From contig QVOM02000073.1 in NCBI GenBank assembly GCA_003586115.2, positions 32,356,468 to 32,420,467 of the forward strand: a stretch of 64,000 bases of DNA, read 5' to 3'. Position numbers and translations under genes: made by a program. Of the stretch, positions 45,836 through 58,189 are shown piece by piece. Each line of letters opens with the position of its first letter. The first letter of the stretch is position 1. Under the pieces are notes generated by a model that saw only the letters and a list, made by a program, of their open reading frames with translations, ran no database searches and had not been told where the DNA came from. Origin of the DNA: Salvator merianae. Taxonomy: Eukaryota > Chordata > Lepidosauria > Squamata > Teiidae.

Positions 45836-48800
45836 GCTGAGATTCTACTTACACCAGTAGGTGAAAGAGATGGAGGGAGTAGAAACTATCTCCACTATTG
45901 AAAGACAGAGGCAGTACTGGGAACAGACGAGGGTTGCAAACAAGAGAAAGCAGATGAGTAGGCTGCCACGTGATTAGGGGACCTGTGCAGGAAACCTGTG
46001 TTTTACTGGGCTTCAGTCAGTTTCCCACCACTGCTAGCCATCTTCACAAGCAGCTTGAGTCTTCCTGTTCCTTGCTTCCTGAATCCCAAATCCTCACACT
46101 GCATTCCTGGCCTGACTTAAAGACTGTGGATCATATTACCTACTACCTTCTTCCCTGCTGTATCTCTGAAAGGTTGACCCTCATTGTAGCCTGTCCAGTA
46201 GGCTACCAGCTGCCACGAGTTTTATTGCCTCAAGATTTACAACTGCTAATTGTGAGCACAGTACAGGATTCAGTCTGAAAATGAACAGAATTGGGGAATT
46301 TGATGAAGGGTTTTTTGATTCAAATCACTCCGCCCACATCTTGCCCTGGCCTCTCTCCTCTTCCTCAATTGCATCCTGCTGAGCCCCAGGCCTTACTCTA
46401 CCATCCCATTAACTGTGTCCACCTTGTCCTAGTGGGACCAGGACACTCTGCAATTGCCAGCCATGCAGTGCTGGAGAGACCAAGGCCAGCAACCTCCCCC
46501 TTGGAGGCCTACTAGGCCTTAGTGGAGGACTACAAGTCTGTCCACAAGGCCTAATGTGTAGACATGCCTATGTTCCCTTCCTGAAAATGCATAGTTAAGA
46601 GCAAATAGAAACTCCTATTGCAGTGCAGTGGCAACTCTAGTAGTTTTAGGAGTAAACTTGCTGAAAGATGTTTAAATGCTTCCCCACAACAATAGCACAT
46701 CTCCTGATCCCCTCCCTGGGTGACCACTATTTAATCTTTAAGAATAACAGCTTCAGCTACACTCATGCAGTTTATATAATAGTATGCACCTAAAATTCAT
46801 CATTAAAAGATATAGTCAAAAGAAAATCACCAATCAAAAAGTAGTTCTTTGGGAAAGAACATTGTTGGAGAGAGAAAACAAAAACAGTGAAACATCTATG
46901 TGCCTGAAAAAAGGAGCAAGGACAAATGTGGCTCTTCTGACTCAAGATTAGACTTTTGAAGCTTGTGGCTATTTTTCCTCTTGAGTGGGCACTAAATTCA
47001 GAAGTGCCCTAAAAGAGTAGGAAGAGAAGTGTTTCCCTGGGAAGTGACAAATGGGACTCACACCCTTATGGCTCTAAGAGGCTATTTAGAAAAGGTTCTT
47101 TCTATGCCTCAGAATCAGAAGTAAAGTGTTAAACTGCTGGTCATTAAAACAAAACACAACACTAAACTACTTGCATATTGTATGGGAGCTGAGCCAGCAG
47201 CAAATCCATAGGTCCCAGTTTTATCCTGACTTAAAGTAGGTTGATGATCTGTCATGATAAGTAAAGCATAAGGAAACACCAACAAGGTTCCAGGAATAAT
47301 CCTGTGTTATAAAAAATTCTCAAAAGCCCTGATGTGATTCATTACCATAGACTGGGACAGAAACAATACTCATCCCCATGGCTAAGGCAGGAGATCTTGT
47401 GTGGCTATCAAATAAATTTCTTTCCATTTTTCACCTCTCCAGAAATTCCAAATTCATAGGCCTGTCCCAATAGACATGCAAATCAAATCTATGGCTTTCC
47501 TTGGATGTTACTAGCTATGTCTTATTCTGTGTAGTCTGAACCGCTTAAGCTATATTTGTCCCCTCATTTAGCACTGGTTAAACCACTCTAAGGAGGTAAC
47601 TGCAGAAAAGGTCAATATTAACAACACAATAATAAAGTAATGCATGCATGCACATGCATACACAAGCAAACTGATAGCAGAGACTGCAAAAAAAAGCATA
47701 ACTTTAAAAGTTTAATTCTCTTTGGGCAAGCTGTTAGTAGTCAAGCTGCTGTTATCCTTATTTAGATAATCCACTGATACAGTGCCTCTAACGATCATCC
47801 TACAGTTAGGTTATCCTATGCAGTAGGATACGATTTCTCTAGTTCAAAACGAGAACAAAACTAGGTCTAAGAAGTCTTTATAATTTAACAGATATTCTCC
47901 AAATAGATGATAATCATGCCAACAACTGAAATTAATTAAATACTAATTAAACATACTAGAATACATCAAAACTTGTTCATAAAATGAACAAAACATAGTA
48001 AGATGAATATTATTTTGCTTAACAAACCTCTTTGGCTATATATTTAAAAGGGAAAGACAATAATTCTGGACGATGATGTAAAGTTCCTGGAAATAGAAGG
48101 ACTATACACCAAAAGAGAAAATATGTCTACTAAATGTGACAGAAAGTCTAGTGGCTTTGCCCTGTTTGCTGCTCAAAAGTTATGAACCAGAAAAGAAAAA
48201 TGAAATTTAATATAAGAAACAAATCTGGGGACAGTCCAAAGAAAACAAAATTTATGTTTAAGGGAATGTTCACTTTGCGACCCCCAGAAAGGGATTTAGA
48301 AGTTATTGTAAAGAAGTCAAAAGAACTTTATAAGGCATTCAGCAAAGTAGACAACACTGATACCAGACATATTTTTTGAAAGAAAAACCTTATGTTGCCT
48401 ACATAAAATGAGCTTGTGTACCACATCTGTGTAGGAATGATATGATTATGAGTATTTCCTGAAAAGTCAGAAACTGGGCATGGTGTCAGAAAACACAACA
48501 AAAGCATCTGCCAGCATTTTCATAGTGAAATAAGACTGGACAATTTGGTGTAGAGGTAAGGTGGCTTGCAACTCGTGTGTCACAGGGCAGTTAGGTAGAA
48601 GATTAAATTTTTGGCTATGGCTTATTTAGATCTCTATCCAAGACCTAGAAGAATGACTGCTTATTAGGATTGAATACAATAGACTATATGCACTATTAGT
48701 TTCCAACAAAATAGATAGTTCCTTCCATCTTAGTTTAGCCTTAAGGACCCTTAACCAAGATCAACACAGCAAACCCTTTGGGGTAATATTCTATCTAGCT

Positions 48801-48984
48801 GTAGCGACGTCCGGTGAAGCATTTTAATTGACAATTGATCTGCTTCATGACACTGTCCCTGAAACTTGCTGAAGATCACATAGAACCTTTGGCAGGTCTC
48901 TTGTGTAAGGCTGCTCCAGATGGTGAGAGGAAAATGCAGAATCTTGTTTAGATTTCTCAATTGCCTCTCACTGGACATCATGGG
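45836..48984. other. Unassigned sequence, GC-richer to about 46560
   Basis: 45836-46560 is GC-richer and carries two adjoining 75-100-codon plus-strand frames without known motifs; it may be the body of an unrecognised element. The remainder is AT-rich. An alternating GCATGCATGCACATGCAT patch lies near 47642. Confidence 0.4.
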
Positions 48985-49297
48985 GCATGTTCATCCAGGC
49001 ATTTTGATGGTGTGAAATACCTGGAAATGTGTGATCACACTCCCTGCATATGTGGTAGCTATTTTTAGCCTGGTTTGCCTTTGCACATGCATGGCAGCTA
49101 TTTCCAAGATGGTAGATACCAGAAGCAAGCGTTGGACAAGGTAAGTCCTCTCGCTATATTAGTAACACTGGGGTTGGGAGCAGTATTGTGGGATTTCATT
49201 CAATATCCTGGGGCTATGCTAGGATTGCCATGGACACGTGTGGCAATCCCAACACAGTGTCAGGATAATCCCACGTTTACACCCTATCTGGATGGAA
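48985..49297. mobile_element. Possible DNA element with CATCCAG...GGTGT inverted ends
   Basis: The left end CATCCAGGCATTTTGATGGT then GTGAAAT and the right end GTTTACACCCTATCTGGATG are inverted versions of each other with a small length difference. Inside, GGATTGCCATGGACACG... ends TGGCAATCC (49222-49249), a hairpin with 9-bp arms around ACACGTGT. No second copy in the window, so the call is weak. Confidence 0.35.
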
Positions 49298-49299
49298 CC

Positions 49300-49300
<1 letters not shown>

Positions 49301-49364
<64 letters not shown>

Positions 49365-49366
49365 AA

Positions 49367-49398
<32 letters not shown>

Positions 49399-49399
49399 A
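49301..49399. repeat. Compound (GAAA)n(GA)n(GAAA)n microsatellite
   Basis: GAAA units (49301-49316), a pure GA run (about 49317-49361) and again GAAA units to 49399: about 99 bp of uninterrupted purines. Long KERE-type frames across it are artefacts of the repeat. Confidence 0.98.
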
Positions 49400-50249
49400 T
49401 TATTTGCCTCTGCTCTGACCTGATATACCACTTTAAATGCAACATAAATTCACTCATGCTACTATTGTTTGAATGAGCTCCAGTTATTAAGAGCTATGCT
49501 ATGAGAAATACATTTGTTTTATCTTGACCTTTTTGGCTAATAGCACCTTGCCAAAGTAACTGGTTGAGCCCGGGGGCACTAAACACCTATTAAGAGAGGG
49601 AATGATCACCACTGTTTTGATGGAGGCAGCTAGAAAACTCCTGAATACAGATATGCAAACTATTAGCTGTGCTTTTTGATGAGTACAATTAAGTTGGTTT
49701 TGTCAGGGATTCCTACATGATATGGAAACTTAGAACTCTCTGCATCTTAACTACAGCATTTTCAACCAGTCAAAGTATCCAAGCAATTTTCAAGAAAGAG
49801 CACACACACAGACACACACTTATATGGGGTAGGTGGGGAGAGCATAACAATAAGCATGAGTTCACTACAACATGCATGATGATGGCATTTCCCATGTTTG
49901 TGATAAAGGCTACTACCCCCAAAACTCATCACTGAGAACACCTGTACATCTGGAGCAACTATGCACTGTGTGGATACCTCAAAGAAAAAAGCTGAATTTC
50001 CATATCAGAGTAAGTTATTTAAACATATTTTTTCCATGACTTATTTTTTTAATGTTTTGGTTGCAACCAGATGGCCTTAAAACGAACGAGAGGCCAAGGA
50101 TCTGCCATAGAAGCAGGAGGTAGGCTGGCCTCCAAGGACAAGAGTTATGGAGTTATAGGTTTTTTACCATGCTACCTTAGTTTCAGATAAGAAATGGCCC
50201 TGGAAGGCAGCCATTTTCATCCCACACTAAACTGGTATGGGCAGAATTT
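49400..50249. other. Unassigned noncoding sequence
   Basis: Contains a short CA-rich patch at 49801-49820. No gene recognised. Confidence 0.5.
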
Positions 50250-50532
50250 TTTTTTTTATACCCCGTTTTTCTCGGGCGAAACTAACTCAAAGCGGCTTAA
50301 CAAGGTTATTTTTTGCCCAAAGGCGTACATCTATCTATCTTCCACATCACACAAAGTGATGCTCCCTATTTATCTACTTGCAATTACTTGCTTTTGAACA
50401 GCTAGGTTGACTGGAGCTAGAGGCCAGTAGAGGGAGCTCAAACCCTCTACATGGCAGACAAGGGCCTCGAACTCCGATCCTCCTATTGAAAGATCAGTGC
50501 CTTAGCCACCTGCGCCACTGTGCCTCCTGGAG
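50250..50532 (-). mobile_element. tRNA-derived SINE, minus strand, second family
   Basis: On the minus strand the head carries an A box TGGCGCAGGTGGCTAAGGCA (50498-50517) and a B box GGAGTTCGAGGCCCT (50461-50475), both close to polymerase III consensus and correctly spaced. The 3' end, TTAAGCCGCTTTGAGTTAG then CGAGAAAAACGGGG and TATAAAAAAAAA (about 50247-50300), is an L2/CR1-type tail, so mobilisation by such a LINE is likely. It is better preserved than the three other SINE copies and belongs to a different family. A CTCF-like motif lies in its body on the plus strand (50424-50437). Confidence 0.75.
50424..50437 (+). promoter_or_regulatory. CTCF-like motif inside the SINE
   Basis: CCAGTAGAGGGAGC agrees with 13 of 14 positions of the core consensus CCASYAGRKGGCRS; the mismatch is A for C. 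Binding is not shown by sequence. Confidence 0.35.
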
Positions 50533-52507
50533 TAATTGCTGGAGTAATTCACTTTTCCTTCCACTGTACACAGCAGCGGAGGATGCAAATCTGCTGACAA
50601 GTCACCCTTGGAATACCTCATCCCATACTATGGCTAGGGTGGCTCCAAGAGCAGTTTCCACACCTCCAGGGTAGCCTATTGGCCAGTTGCATTTGAGTCC
50701 TTTTCCTCACCAAGTCCATGGTGGGGAGTTCAAAGAGCACTCTATAATAAACAGAATCTTCTTTTGCTAAAAATGAGGAGAAGTAATTGTATGTAATATT
50801 AAGATTTCAGGATACAAATGTGAATGGTGACCTATCCAAATTACCTGATACACTTGGGCACAACAACAATTCTCCACCATATAGATCCTATCCTTCAACC
50901 GGGTAAATCAATGCCTATTCCCTCAAAGATGAATACCTTGGTTTATAGAACAGAATGCTATCTGTGGGATCCAAAACAAGCCAAAACCCAGATCTGTAGG
51001 GAACTATAGAATCGGCATCATCAAAAACATATTGCCTAAGAAAAGAATATCAGACACACAATAACAGCTGGTGAAGTCATAGCAGCTGGTGATGTTACTA
51101 TGCAAATTACACTCTGGAGGGGCTGATGATAAGCCAAATACAAGCTAAGAAACTTAAATTATGGAAATACTATTATTGCCTTTACAGATCTTAAGAGTGG
51201 CAATTATTCACTTCAACCAGGACATTAACAGCTTTGACTATGGATACGTATCTGAAGTCCATGGCACAGAACATTTTTCACCAAATTTATCCCTCTTGGA
51301 AAGGTAATCCCATAAAAAATATCCATGCTTTTAGTAACATTGATCACTTGACTCTATGCAGTGGTTTTCTCATTCAATCTGAAAACAGGGAATAGGAAGA
51401 AGTATCTCTGCCTATTTCCCCAGATACCTCAGTTGTGCTTGTTATCACTGATAATTATATTCTGCTAAAAAGATTTACCTGGCTGAGATTTGGCAGCATT
51501 ATAGAAATTGTTCCTGTTGTTTTTGAGGATTGATCTCAGTAATTGTTACTGCTTGGGCTATACTTTCAATTTTTTGTTTGTCTTTTTTCCCATTTATTTA
51601 TTTGTTTGTTTGAGAAAAACAGTTACAATATTTTAAAAAAATAGAATAACACAAGTTACATAAAACAATAAAAATCTACAACTGTATTCACATAAAATAT
51701 TAAAGGTAATTACAAAATTGGTGAATAAGTAAAACTATAATACATAGTAAATATTTAGTTTAAAATGCATGAAAATATATAAATTTAATACAAATATAAA
51801 TTCTATGTTTAGCAAACTGTCATCCTAAATAAATCGATTAGTTATCACTGGTATACAGTGATTTGGGAGCCAACGATGTCTGAACGGTTTTATTTTAAGT
51901 TTATGGTGCTGATTAAGAATATGACTTCGGTTTTTCCAGATTGGCTCTAATTTCTGAGATATTTAATAGTTAATTAACGCAACACGTTTGAAATGCATTC
52001 AGACCTGCCAGCATTGTAAGCCTACAAATTGTAATACAAAATAATTATATGGGATATGTCACTACCTAAGACACTGTAGTCAAAAAACAGACCAAAAACT
52101 ATTGCATTTGTTATCACACACAAGTCGCATTGGGAGAAATGCATTATTTTCATGGATGTCCATTATCTCAAAGACTAGAACCAGTTCAGCAAAAGTAATG
52201 GAATTTTTGAATTCAGCTCCCTCAAAATACCCTAAATCCATTCAAAAAACCTTGGCACCTGGAAAAAAAAATTTTTTTTTTGTAGACCTGTGTAATTATT
52301 ACTGTAGAAACTTTTTAAAAAATACAATTCCAGATTTCTAAGTATACTGTAACAAAATTTTAATTGCAGTAAGGCCATGGTCAAACACAATCAAATTAAT
52401 GTGTTTCAGGGGAAAAAAGGATTGATTCCTTGTTTTGGGAGATCACAGGCATTTTATGATAATACCCACTAAGACTGCTTTCCTTTGTCCACACTTTTAA
52501 GGCTTTG
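50533..52507. other. Unassigned AT-rich noncoding sequence
   Basis: 51596-51800 begins with TTTATTTATTTGTTTGTTTG and is extremely AT-rich; it could be a reversed LINE tail but the hairpin part is not recognisable. No gene seen. Confidence 0.45.
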
Positions 52508-52754
52508 CAGGCTCAGTCTGCACATAGATTTTTTTTTTCCTCTCCACCCCCTCCCACACTTTCATTCCTCCTTCCCTCTGTATGATTGGAGCCACCTCAC
52601 TCTGTCCCCTCCCCTCCCCCTAATGGGAAAGAGAAAAATACCAAAGAAAAGCTAACAAAGTTTCAAATCAATTCCTCTCCAGATTTAGGGGGAAATAGAT
52701 AGCAAGTCTCTCTTTTGGACTATACTCTGGAATAAGGACCTGTGCAGAAAGGGC
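52508..52754. mobile_element. Short element with GGC-TCTGCAC ends
   Basis: The right end GACCTGTGCAGAAAGGGCC is a good match to the family end (inverse GGCCCTTTCTGCACAGGTC). The proposed left end GGCTCAGTCTGCACATAG matches it at about 11 of 14 core positions. The body is pyrimidine-rich (CTCTCCACCCCCTCCC) and non-coding. The left boundary is uncertain. Confidence 0.45.
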
Positions 52755-53707
52755 CGTTGACTAACAGAATAAGGCTCAGTAAAACCCAATACTTCCCCCA
52801 CTTCACTTCAGTTAAGGTCTTCCATATATTCATTATACTTTTCTCCTCTCATGGACACAGATTAGCTTTCAAGGGGAGTAAGACACATTAAAAATTTTTT
52901 GCTAACCTTCACATGAGAAATAAAGGAAGTGTCACTATGAAAAACATATCAATGTATGCAAAAGTGCCTGAATATGTGTCCTATCGATTATGAGATAGGA
53001 TTGCGTTTTTTATAATCTTTCAGAGGAGAACATAAAAGCAAAGTGTTGTCATTCAGATGGATGAGTGTAATCCTATTGGTGCCTGATTAACACAGGCAAC
53101 ATGTGTGCTGAATAGGAAACACTTGTAAGGCACAACAGGTGAGCTCTGGATTTTTGTCTCGGTAATTCCTATCATATTTTCATATCACATTCTTTGTAAA
53201 TATGACACAGAGAAAGTACAAATTATTTCCCTGAAAGGTTTTAAAAGTTCTTCATGAATACATTTCAGAAGAACAAAATACTTTATGAACGTTAAACACA
53301 GGTCTTTAATAGTGAGTCTTCAGATAGTTCATCAGGTGATTTCCTAAATGCTTGAGGCTAGTACTAGGGTTTCTGAGTGACCTAGCCATCAGAAAAGCCC
53401 ATGATGGTTCATTCTTTTACCAATTTCTCCATCACATCTTGTGATAGTGTATGACAAACTTTAAGTATGCACTGTGTGGGAAGAAATTCTCTTCCAAATT
53501 CAGTTTCATTGAATTATCCTTCTGGTGTTTAAGGAAGGAAAAAAAAAAAAAAAAAAAAATCACTAAGGAAGAGCAAAACATATATATTATATAATAGATT
53601 ATTTAAGAAATTGTTATAATATGTTGTAATAATGTTAATTTAATCAACGAACATAGAGAAAAATAATGAAAATTCTTACTAAAGAGGAATGGCATTGCTT
53701 CTCTAAG
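52755..53707. other. Unassigned noncoding sequence with a 21-bp A run
   Basis: No gene or repeat family recognised. An A homopolymer of about 21 occupies 53539-53559; it could be the tail of an unrecognised retroposed copy. Confidence 0.5.
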
Positions 53708-54870
53708 GGTGCAGTCCGACATCATAAATTTAATCCAGATTGGAAGAGTATAAGGACTGAATTTGTCTTCTGATCGTTCCTGCATTTGCATTTTAACACA
53801 GAGTCAGTTCAGACTTGCTCATTCTCACACTGATGTTTCCCATGCTTGGCATAGAGAAACCGTACACTTTCTGCCTCCAGCCACTGGCAAATTCCCCTCC
53901 CTCTGCAGTCAGTGATTGGCTGCAGTCCCAACATTCAAATCTTGACTTCACAGGGGCAGGAAAGTCAAGCTTCGCCCTCCATATATCCCTGCTGCTAACC
54001 CAGAACATGGATTCACTGTGCAGCATTACGAGTCATTCACCGTTTGCTCCTTCTCCCCCTCCAGTCTGTATCTATACAAGCAGAAGTTTAATACCACATG
54101 TACTGCACAGATAGAGATTTCCGCTCCATTGCAATTGCACTTTTGCACAACTGTGCAATTTAAGAGTAGCACAAAAGCAGGGAGAAGACTGTGAAGAGGG
54201 AGAAACATGAGGGGGAATGTGGGGGGCTCTATTATCATGATAGTGTAGTTAATGGCCAGCAAATGGACTCTGCCTCATCTCCCCCCAAGACATCCACAGT
54301 GGCATGTGTCCCACTATGTAGCTGTGTGCTCCCAATGGCAAAACTTATACTGCGTGGGTGCTTTGTTGGGGCAAGAGGACTACACACACACCCCAACAGG
54401 TGCAGTCTGTTTTTTTGGTTTAATCAGCAGACTGAAGTGGTGGAAGCCTTTACTTTCTTCCTGGCAGAGTCAAATGGGGGATAAAGGAAGAGAAAGGAGC
54501 ACAGTTTAGCAAAGTAAAATGGGGATGGCTTTTTTTTCTCCTGGCAGCGGGGGAAGGGGGGATAATGGAGGCAGAAGGATCTACTGTGCTTCCTGCTCAC
54601 CCACAAAGCCTGTCATTGGATGGCAGGAAATGGGGAGCCCTCCCTCTGCACACACCCCTAAAAAAGTACAGTCCCTCCCAAATAGTCTCCTTCCGCATTC
54701 TCACATCAAAAAGTAAAGTGGACTAGTGATCTGAAACGGCTTGAGAACTCATCAAATCTGAATGCAAAGTAGTCCAGATTTTGCCAATTTAGTCCAGAAA
54801 AACTACAGAAAGGCAAGATCATGTCAGGCCAGCAAGACTAAGCTGATAAAATGCCGTGTTGGAACATGGG
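53708..54870. mobile_element. Non-autonomous DNA element, family 'GTGTTCCAACA', copy 2
   Basis: The left end GTGCAGTCCGACATCATAAA and the right end ATGCCGTGTTGGAACATGGG correspond to the ends of the 41.2-kb copy, and long outer segments align with it in the same orientation. The middle (about 53990-54580) differs: this copy has about 600 bp that copy 1 lacks, including a hairpin built on ATTGCAC...GTGCAAT (about 54136-54162). The flanks CTCTAAGG and CTAAAAGT are at best a decayed target duplication. No transposase frame. Confidence 0.75.
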
Positions 54871-56204
54871 CTAAAAGTTAAGTCCTGTATTATGACCTCT
54901 TCATAGTTCTCAGAGGTAACTTCCACGAAGCATGCACTGATGTGCACTGTGAAGACCAGTCTTGGTCCAGATCTAGTAATCTAGGGCAAGATCATAACAG
55001 TGGCTGGTGGCAAATTCCATGGGCCATCCACGCTGCCAATGGCCCAGTCCAGCCCAGCTTTGGAAACCAACAGCTCCTGGCCTCTAAATTTGCTGGCAGG
55101 GGTTGTTTTTGCCAAGCACCCAGAAATACTCTGTTTCTAGGGTTGCTTCCAGGAGCCTGGCAAATGGGGCAAGGCTCTGTGTGCCAGCTAGGCCAGGAAC
55201 ACTGGGGAATCACTTTAAAGCAGCCTCACCTTGCAGGGGATTCCAGTCTGATTTTCATGCTGGCGGCTGCTCCAGCATGTGCTCCCATGCAGACAGACTG
55301 TTATCCAGGCATTCTTCAAGGGTGCTCTTATAGTAACCAGTTGAAGAACAACAGCAGGCAGTAGGAATTAATAATAAATTCTTTCAACTTATAACTTAAA
55401 AATAGGTTTCTCAAAAAAGTGTACTGCAGCCAGCCCATTTTAATTTGTTCATAAATGATCAAATGCCATTTACAAAGGAACAGCAGCTGAATAGACGTCT
55501 AAGCTGTTTCTGTACAGGTGTCAGAATCACCACTCTAGGCCCTGAGTCAGGAAACAGGTAGAAAGTAAAGCAAGCTTGTTCTTCACTTCGTTGCAATAAT
55601 AGCATACAAGGAATAGAAGCAAGCATCAGGTGTATAAACTATCCTTGCCTTTCTCATTTCCCTGCCTCCATACTCTAGCACTTCATAGTCACAGCATCCA
55701 AAGTTCTCAGGCTCTTGCTATCTGCATTTCTGTTAACCACCAACAATAGGAAACATTGGCTCCATGCAAGCAAGCAGGCATGGCTGGGACTGGGAAACAG
55801 ACAAAGACGAGAACTTTGGCTCCCAGCCTCAAAAACTGGGCTGGTCTCCTGCACTGCAGGCAGCCCTTGCCCTTATGCTGTGCAGCCAGATACCTGTCTG
55901 ATCTTGGGATGGATTGCTTGATTCAGCCCATAATCAGCGTGGCTTGTGTGTGTGAGTGTGTGTATCCTATCCTAGTTACAGCCTGAAAGAATATATTTTA
56001 CAGAATCTATTATTAGTTTCTTGTTTTGAGACAACCATTATTAGCAACAGATTCTAAAAGAATTACCAAGCATGACAAATTGGATGCTGTTTCCATTACA
56101 GCATATTCCTTAGAAATTCAATGACACAGTAAAAAAAAACCGGGGGGAGGGGATGCTGTTGTATGTAATGGCATGTTGTAGATGTAAAGCAACTTCTATG
56201 TCTT
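54871..56204. other. Unassigned sequence with a GC-richer block
   Basis: 54930-55360 is GC-richer and open for 140 codons on the plus strand, with another open frame on each strand; no domain recognised. A TG-rich patch lies at 55944-55965. The rest is ordinary. Confidence 0.4.
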
Positions 56205-56494
56205 AGGCACCACACACATGCAGGACAGGGTGAGATCCAGAGTAGGAGACTCAGAGCTGCCACAGTTGCACTCCTGGATGTTAGTGAGCTGTTGTGGGGG
56301 AAGTTCCCTCACAGCAACATGGATCACGCCTGGGCTGGTTTTTGGAGTACTAGAAATGTGGCAGGAAGTCAGCCATTTTTGATGCTCCATATAGCAGCCC
56401 AGGTGGAAATCATGAGGGAGGAGAAGAGTGGCACCTGCAAACTGCATACAAGTCACCTCAAAGGTGCTTTTATTTATTGCATGTGAACACAGCC
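56205..56494. mobile_element. Probable third member of the 3.1-kb element family
   Basis: The right end CAAAGGTGCTTTTATTTATT then GCATGTGAACACAGCC matches the right end of the 35.6-kb copy (CAAGTGCTTTTCTTAATG then TACGTGAACACAG). The left end TAGGCACCACACACATGC is a decayed inverse. The interior does not align well with the other copies, so it may be a related subfamily. Confidence 0.45.
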
Positions 56495-58189
56495 TAAATC
56501 TTATCTTTGCTAGGCTAGGGTAGATGAAGGCCAGAAACCTGTGGGTACGTGTGGATGCACAACCCCTAAATAAATAAAGTAAATACATGATGAACATGCA
56601 GTCACACAGAAAAGAAACAAAAAAAAAATCCACAAACAAAACTAATGTGAGTGTGCAGTCCAATAGCATTAAGCTTCAAAACTGATTAGTTATATGCTTA
56701 AGGGAAGTAGAGAGAGAGCTAGACTTATTAGAAAGCAATGACAATGAATATCAGGTGAAACTGCTTCCCCTTTCTAGTTACCAATTTATTTTAACATTCA
56801 TATCTCATGCAACAAACCGCTAAAGATGTTTCTGGCAGCTCGCACAGAGTCTTTACAAGATCACTGCAATTACATCTAATGTTTCAGCAAATGAACTCAA
56901 AACAACATGCAGCTAAAATCCCTCAAATTTTGGTATTTCCATAGATTAGATAACTTTTAACTTGTGTTCTGCTCAAGCAGAATATATCAAGTTGCAGTCA
57001 TAGGGAACTTTTCCTCAATGAATTGTTTTGTGTAAAGCTAAGCCTGTTTCAAAATTTTCCATCCTTATTAGGGTTTAAACTGAAAACATCACGTAGTAAC
57101 CTAATTCATGTTTAAAAAAAATAAAAAAAAATCAGTAAATTACATGTGTATGCCAAGAGGCTTTCTCTTGAAATGAAATCAATTCCAATCAGAAACATTT
57201 GTGACCACCATGCCTATTTCTAGAGCGTTCTGGCCAACAACCCCCCCGTGGTAATTGCACAGCCAATGGGCCTTGTGGAATCCAATTTCCAAAGCATGCC
57301 AGTATATGCCTAGGGTTTGCCAGAGCGCTGCTGCCTATGCTTGGGGCCATTAACACAAATGAGTACTCTTGTGGATTCTGCCTTTGATCTTTTCACATTT
57401 TTACATTCCACTGAAGGACACAGCTAGCACGCTCTGGCCTTGGAATTTAAACAGCACAATCCCCAGTGCCTTTTTCCTTTTATCTTCACAGTGGAACAAA
57501 TCTACCAGTCTGAATGTTAGTTAAAAAACATTTTAGAGTGCCCTATTTATTTTGGCAATTAGCTCAAATTAATCAGTTTTGGAACTTGCTTTCTCTGACC
57601 ATATACATTACATATATGGAATTATTTTGCCACATAACATTCTATAGCATATTAATGTACTTCAGTAACATCAGAGAAAAAGATCTAACAGACGACAGGT
57701 GTGACAATTTTAGAACCATCCTGTACAATTTTTACATTGTTCATGAAATGCTCAGTTGTTGCTTAGCTGTTGGCTAGACAGTACTACTTTTACAGAGATA
57801 CCGTATTTGCCCTGCAAATGGCAAAGCTTTCTACCATACAGTTATTAGTACTATACTAAGTATACACAGAACGTAGTTGCAAACATTAGCCTGGCTTACT
57901 GGAAAGTGCCTGTGGTGATGAACAGACATTGAAAAATGGCAGAAGAAAACTTCTGTGAGGCGTGATTTACATATGGATTTTTATATAGTGATTCCTTAAC
58001 ATTCCTAAGACTGCTGGTATTTACTTTAAATTTGCCCCTTGTTATATGCAAGGTTTGTCAATTTGTGAGGAAGCATCCTTGCTATTCATGAGTGAAAAAA
58101 CAGTGGAAACTTACATATTTATGAGTCAGTACTGCCCAGGCTCAAGTCAGCACTGGTATAGTGGCTAATGAAATTCCTGACCTGATATG
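56495..58189. other. Unassigned sequence, possibly conserved noncoding in part
   Basis: 56740-57780 has no repeat signature and reads as complex, non-low-complexity text; it is a candidate for conserved noncoding sequence, by impression only. A C run lies at about 57240-57246. No gene recognised. Confidence 0.35.

Noticed and set aside
49075..49476. 133-codon open frame
   Set aside because: More than a third of it is the GA/GAAA microsatellite read as KERE-type repeats; the flanking codons have no recognisable motif.
54942..55364. 140-codon plus-strand frame
   Set aside because: Frames are open on both strands in the same GC-rich block, and no domain, signal or splice context is seen.
56196..56669. 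157-codon minus-strand frame with a hydrophobic stretch
   Set aside because: It overlaps a probable inverted-repeat element and AT-rich sequence; the hydrophobic run comes from T-rich codons, and no family is recognised.
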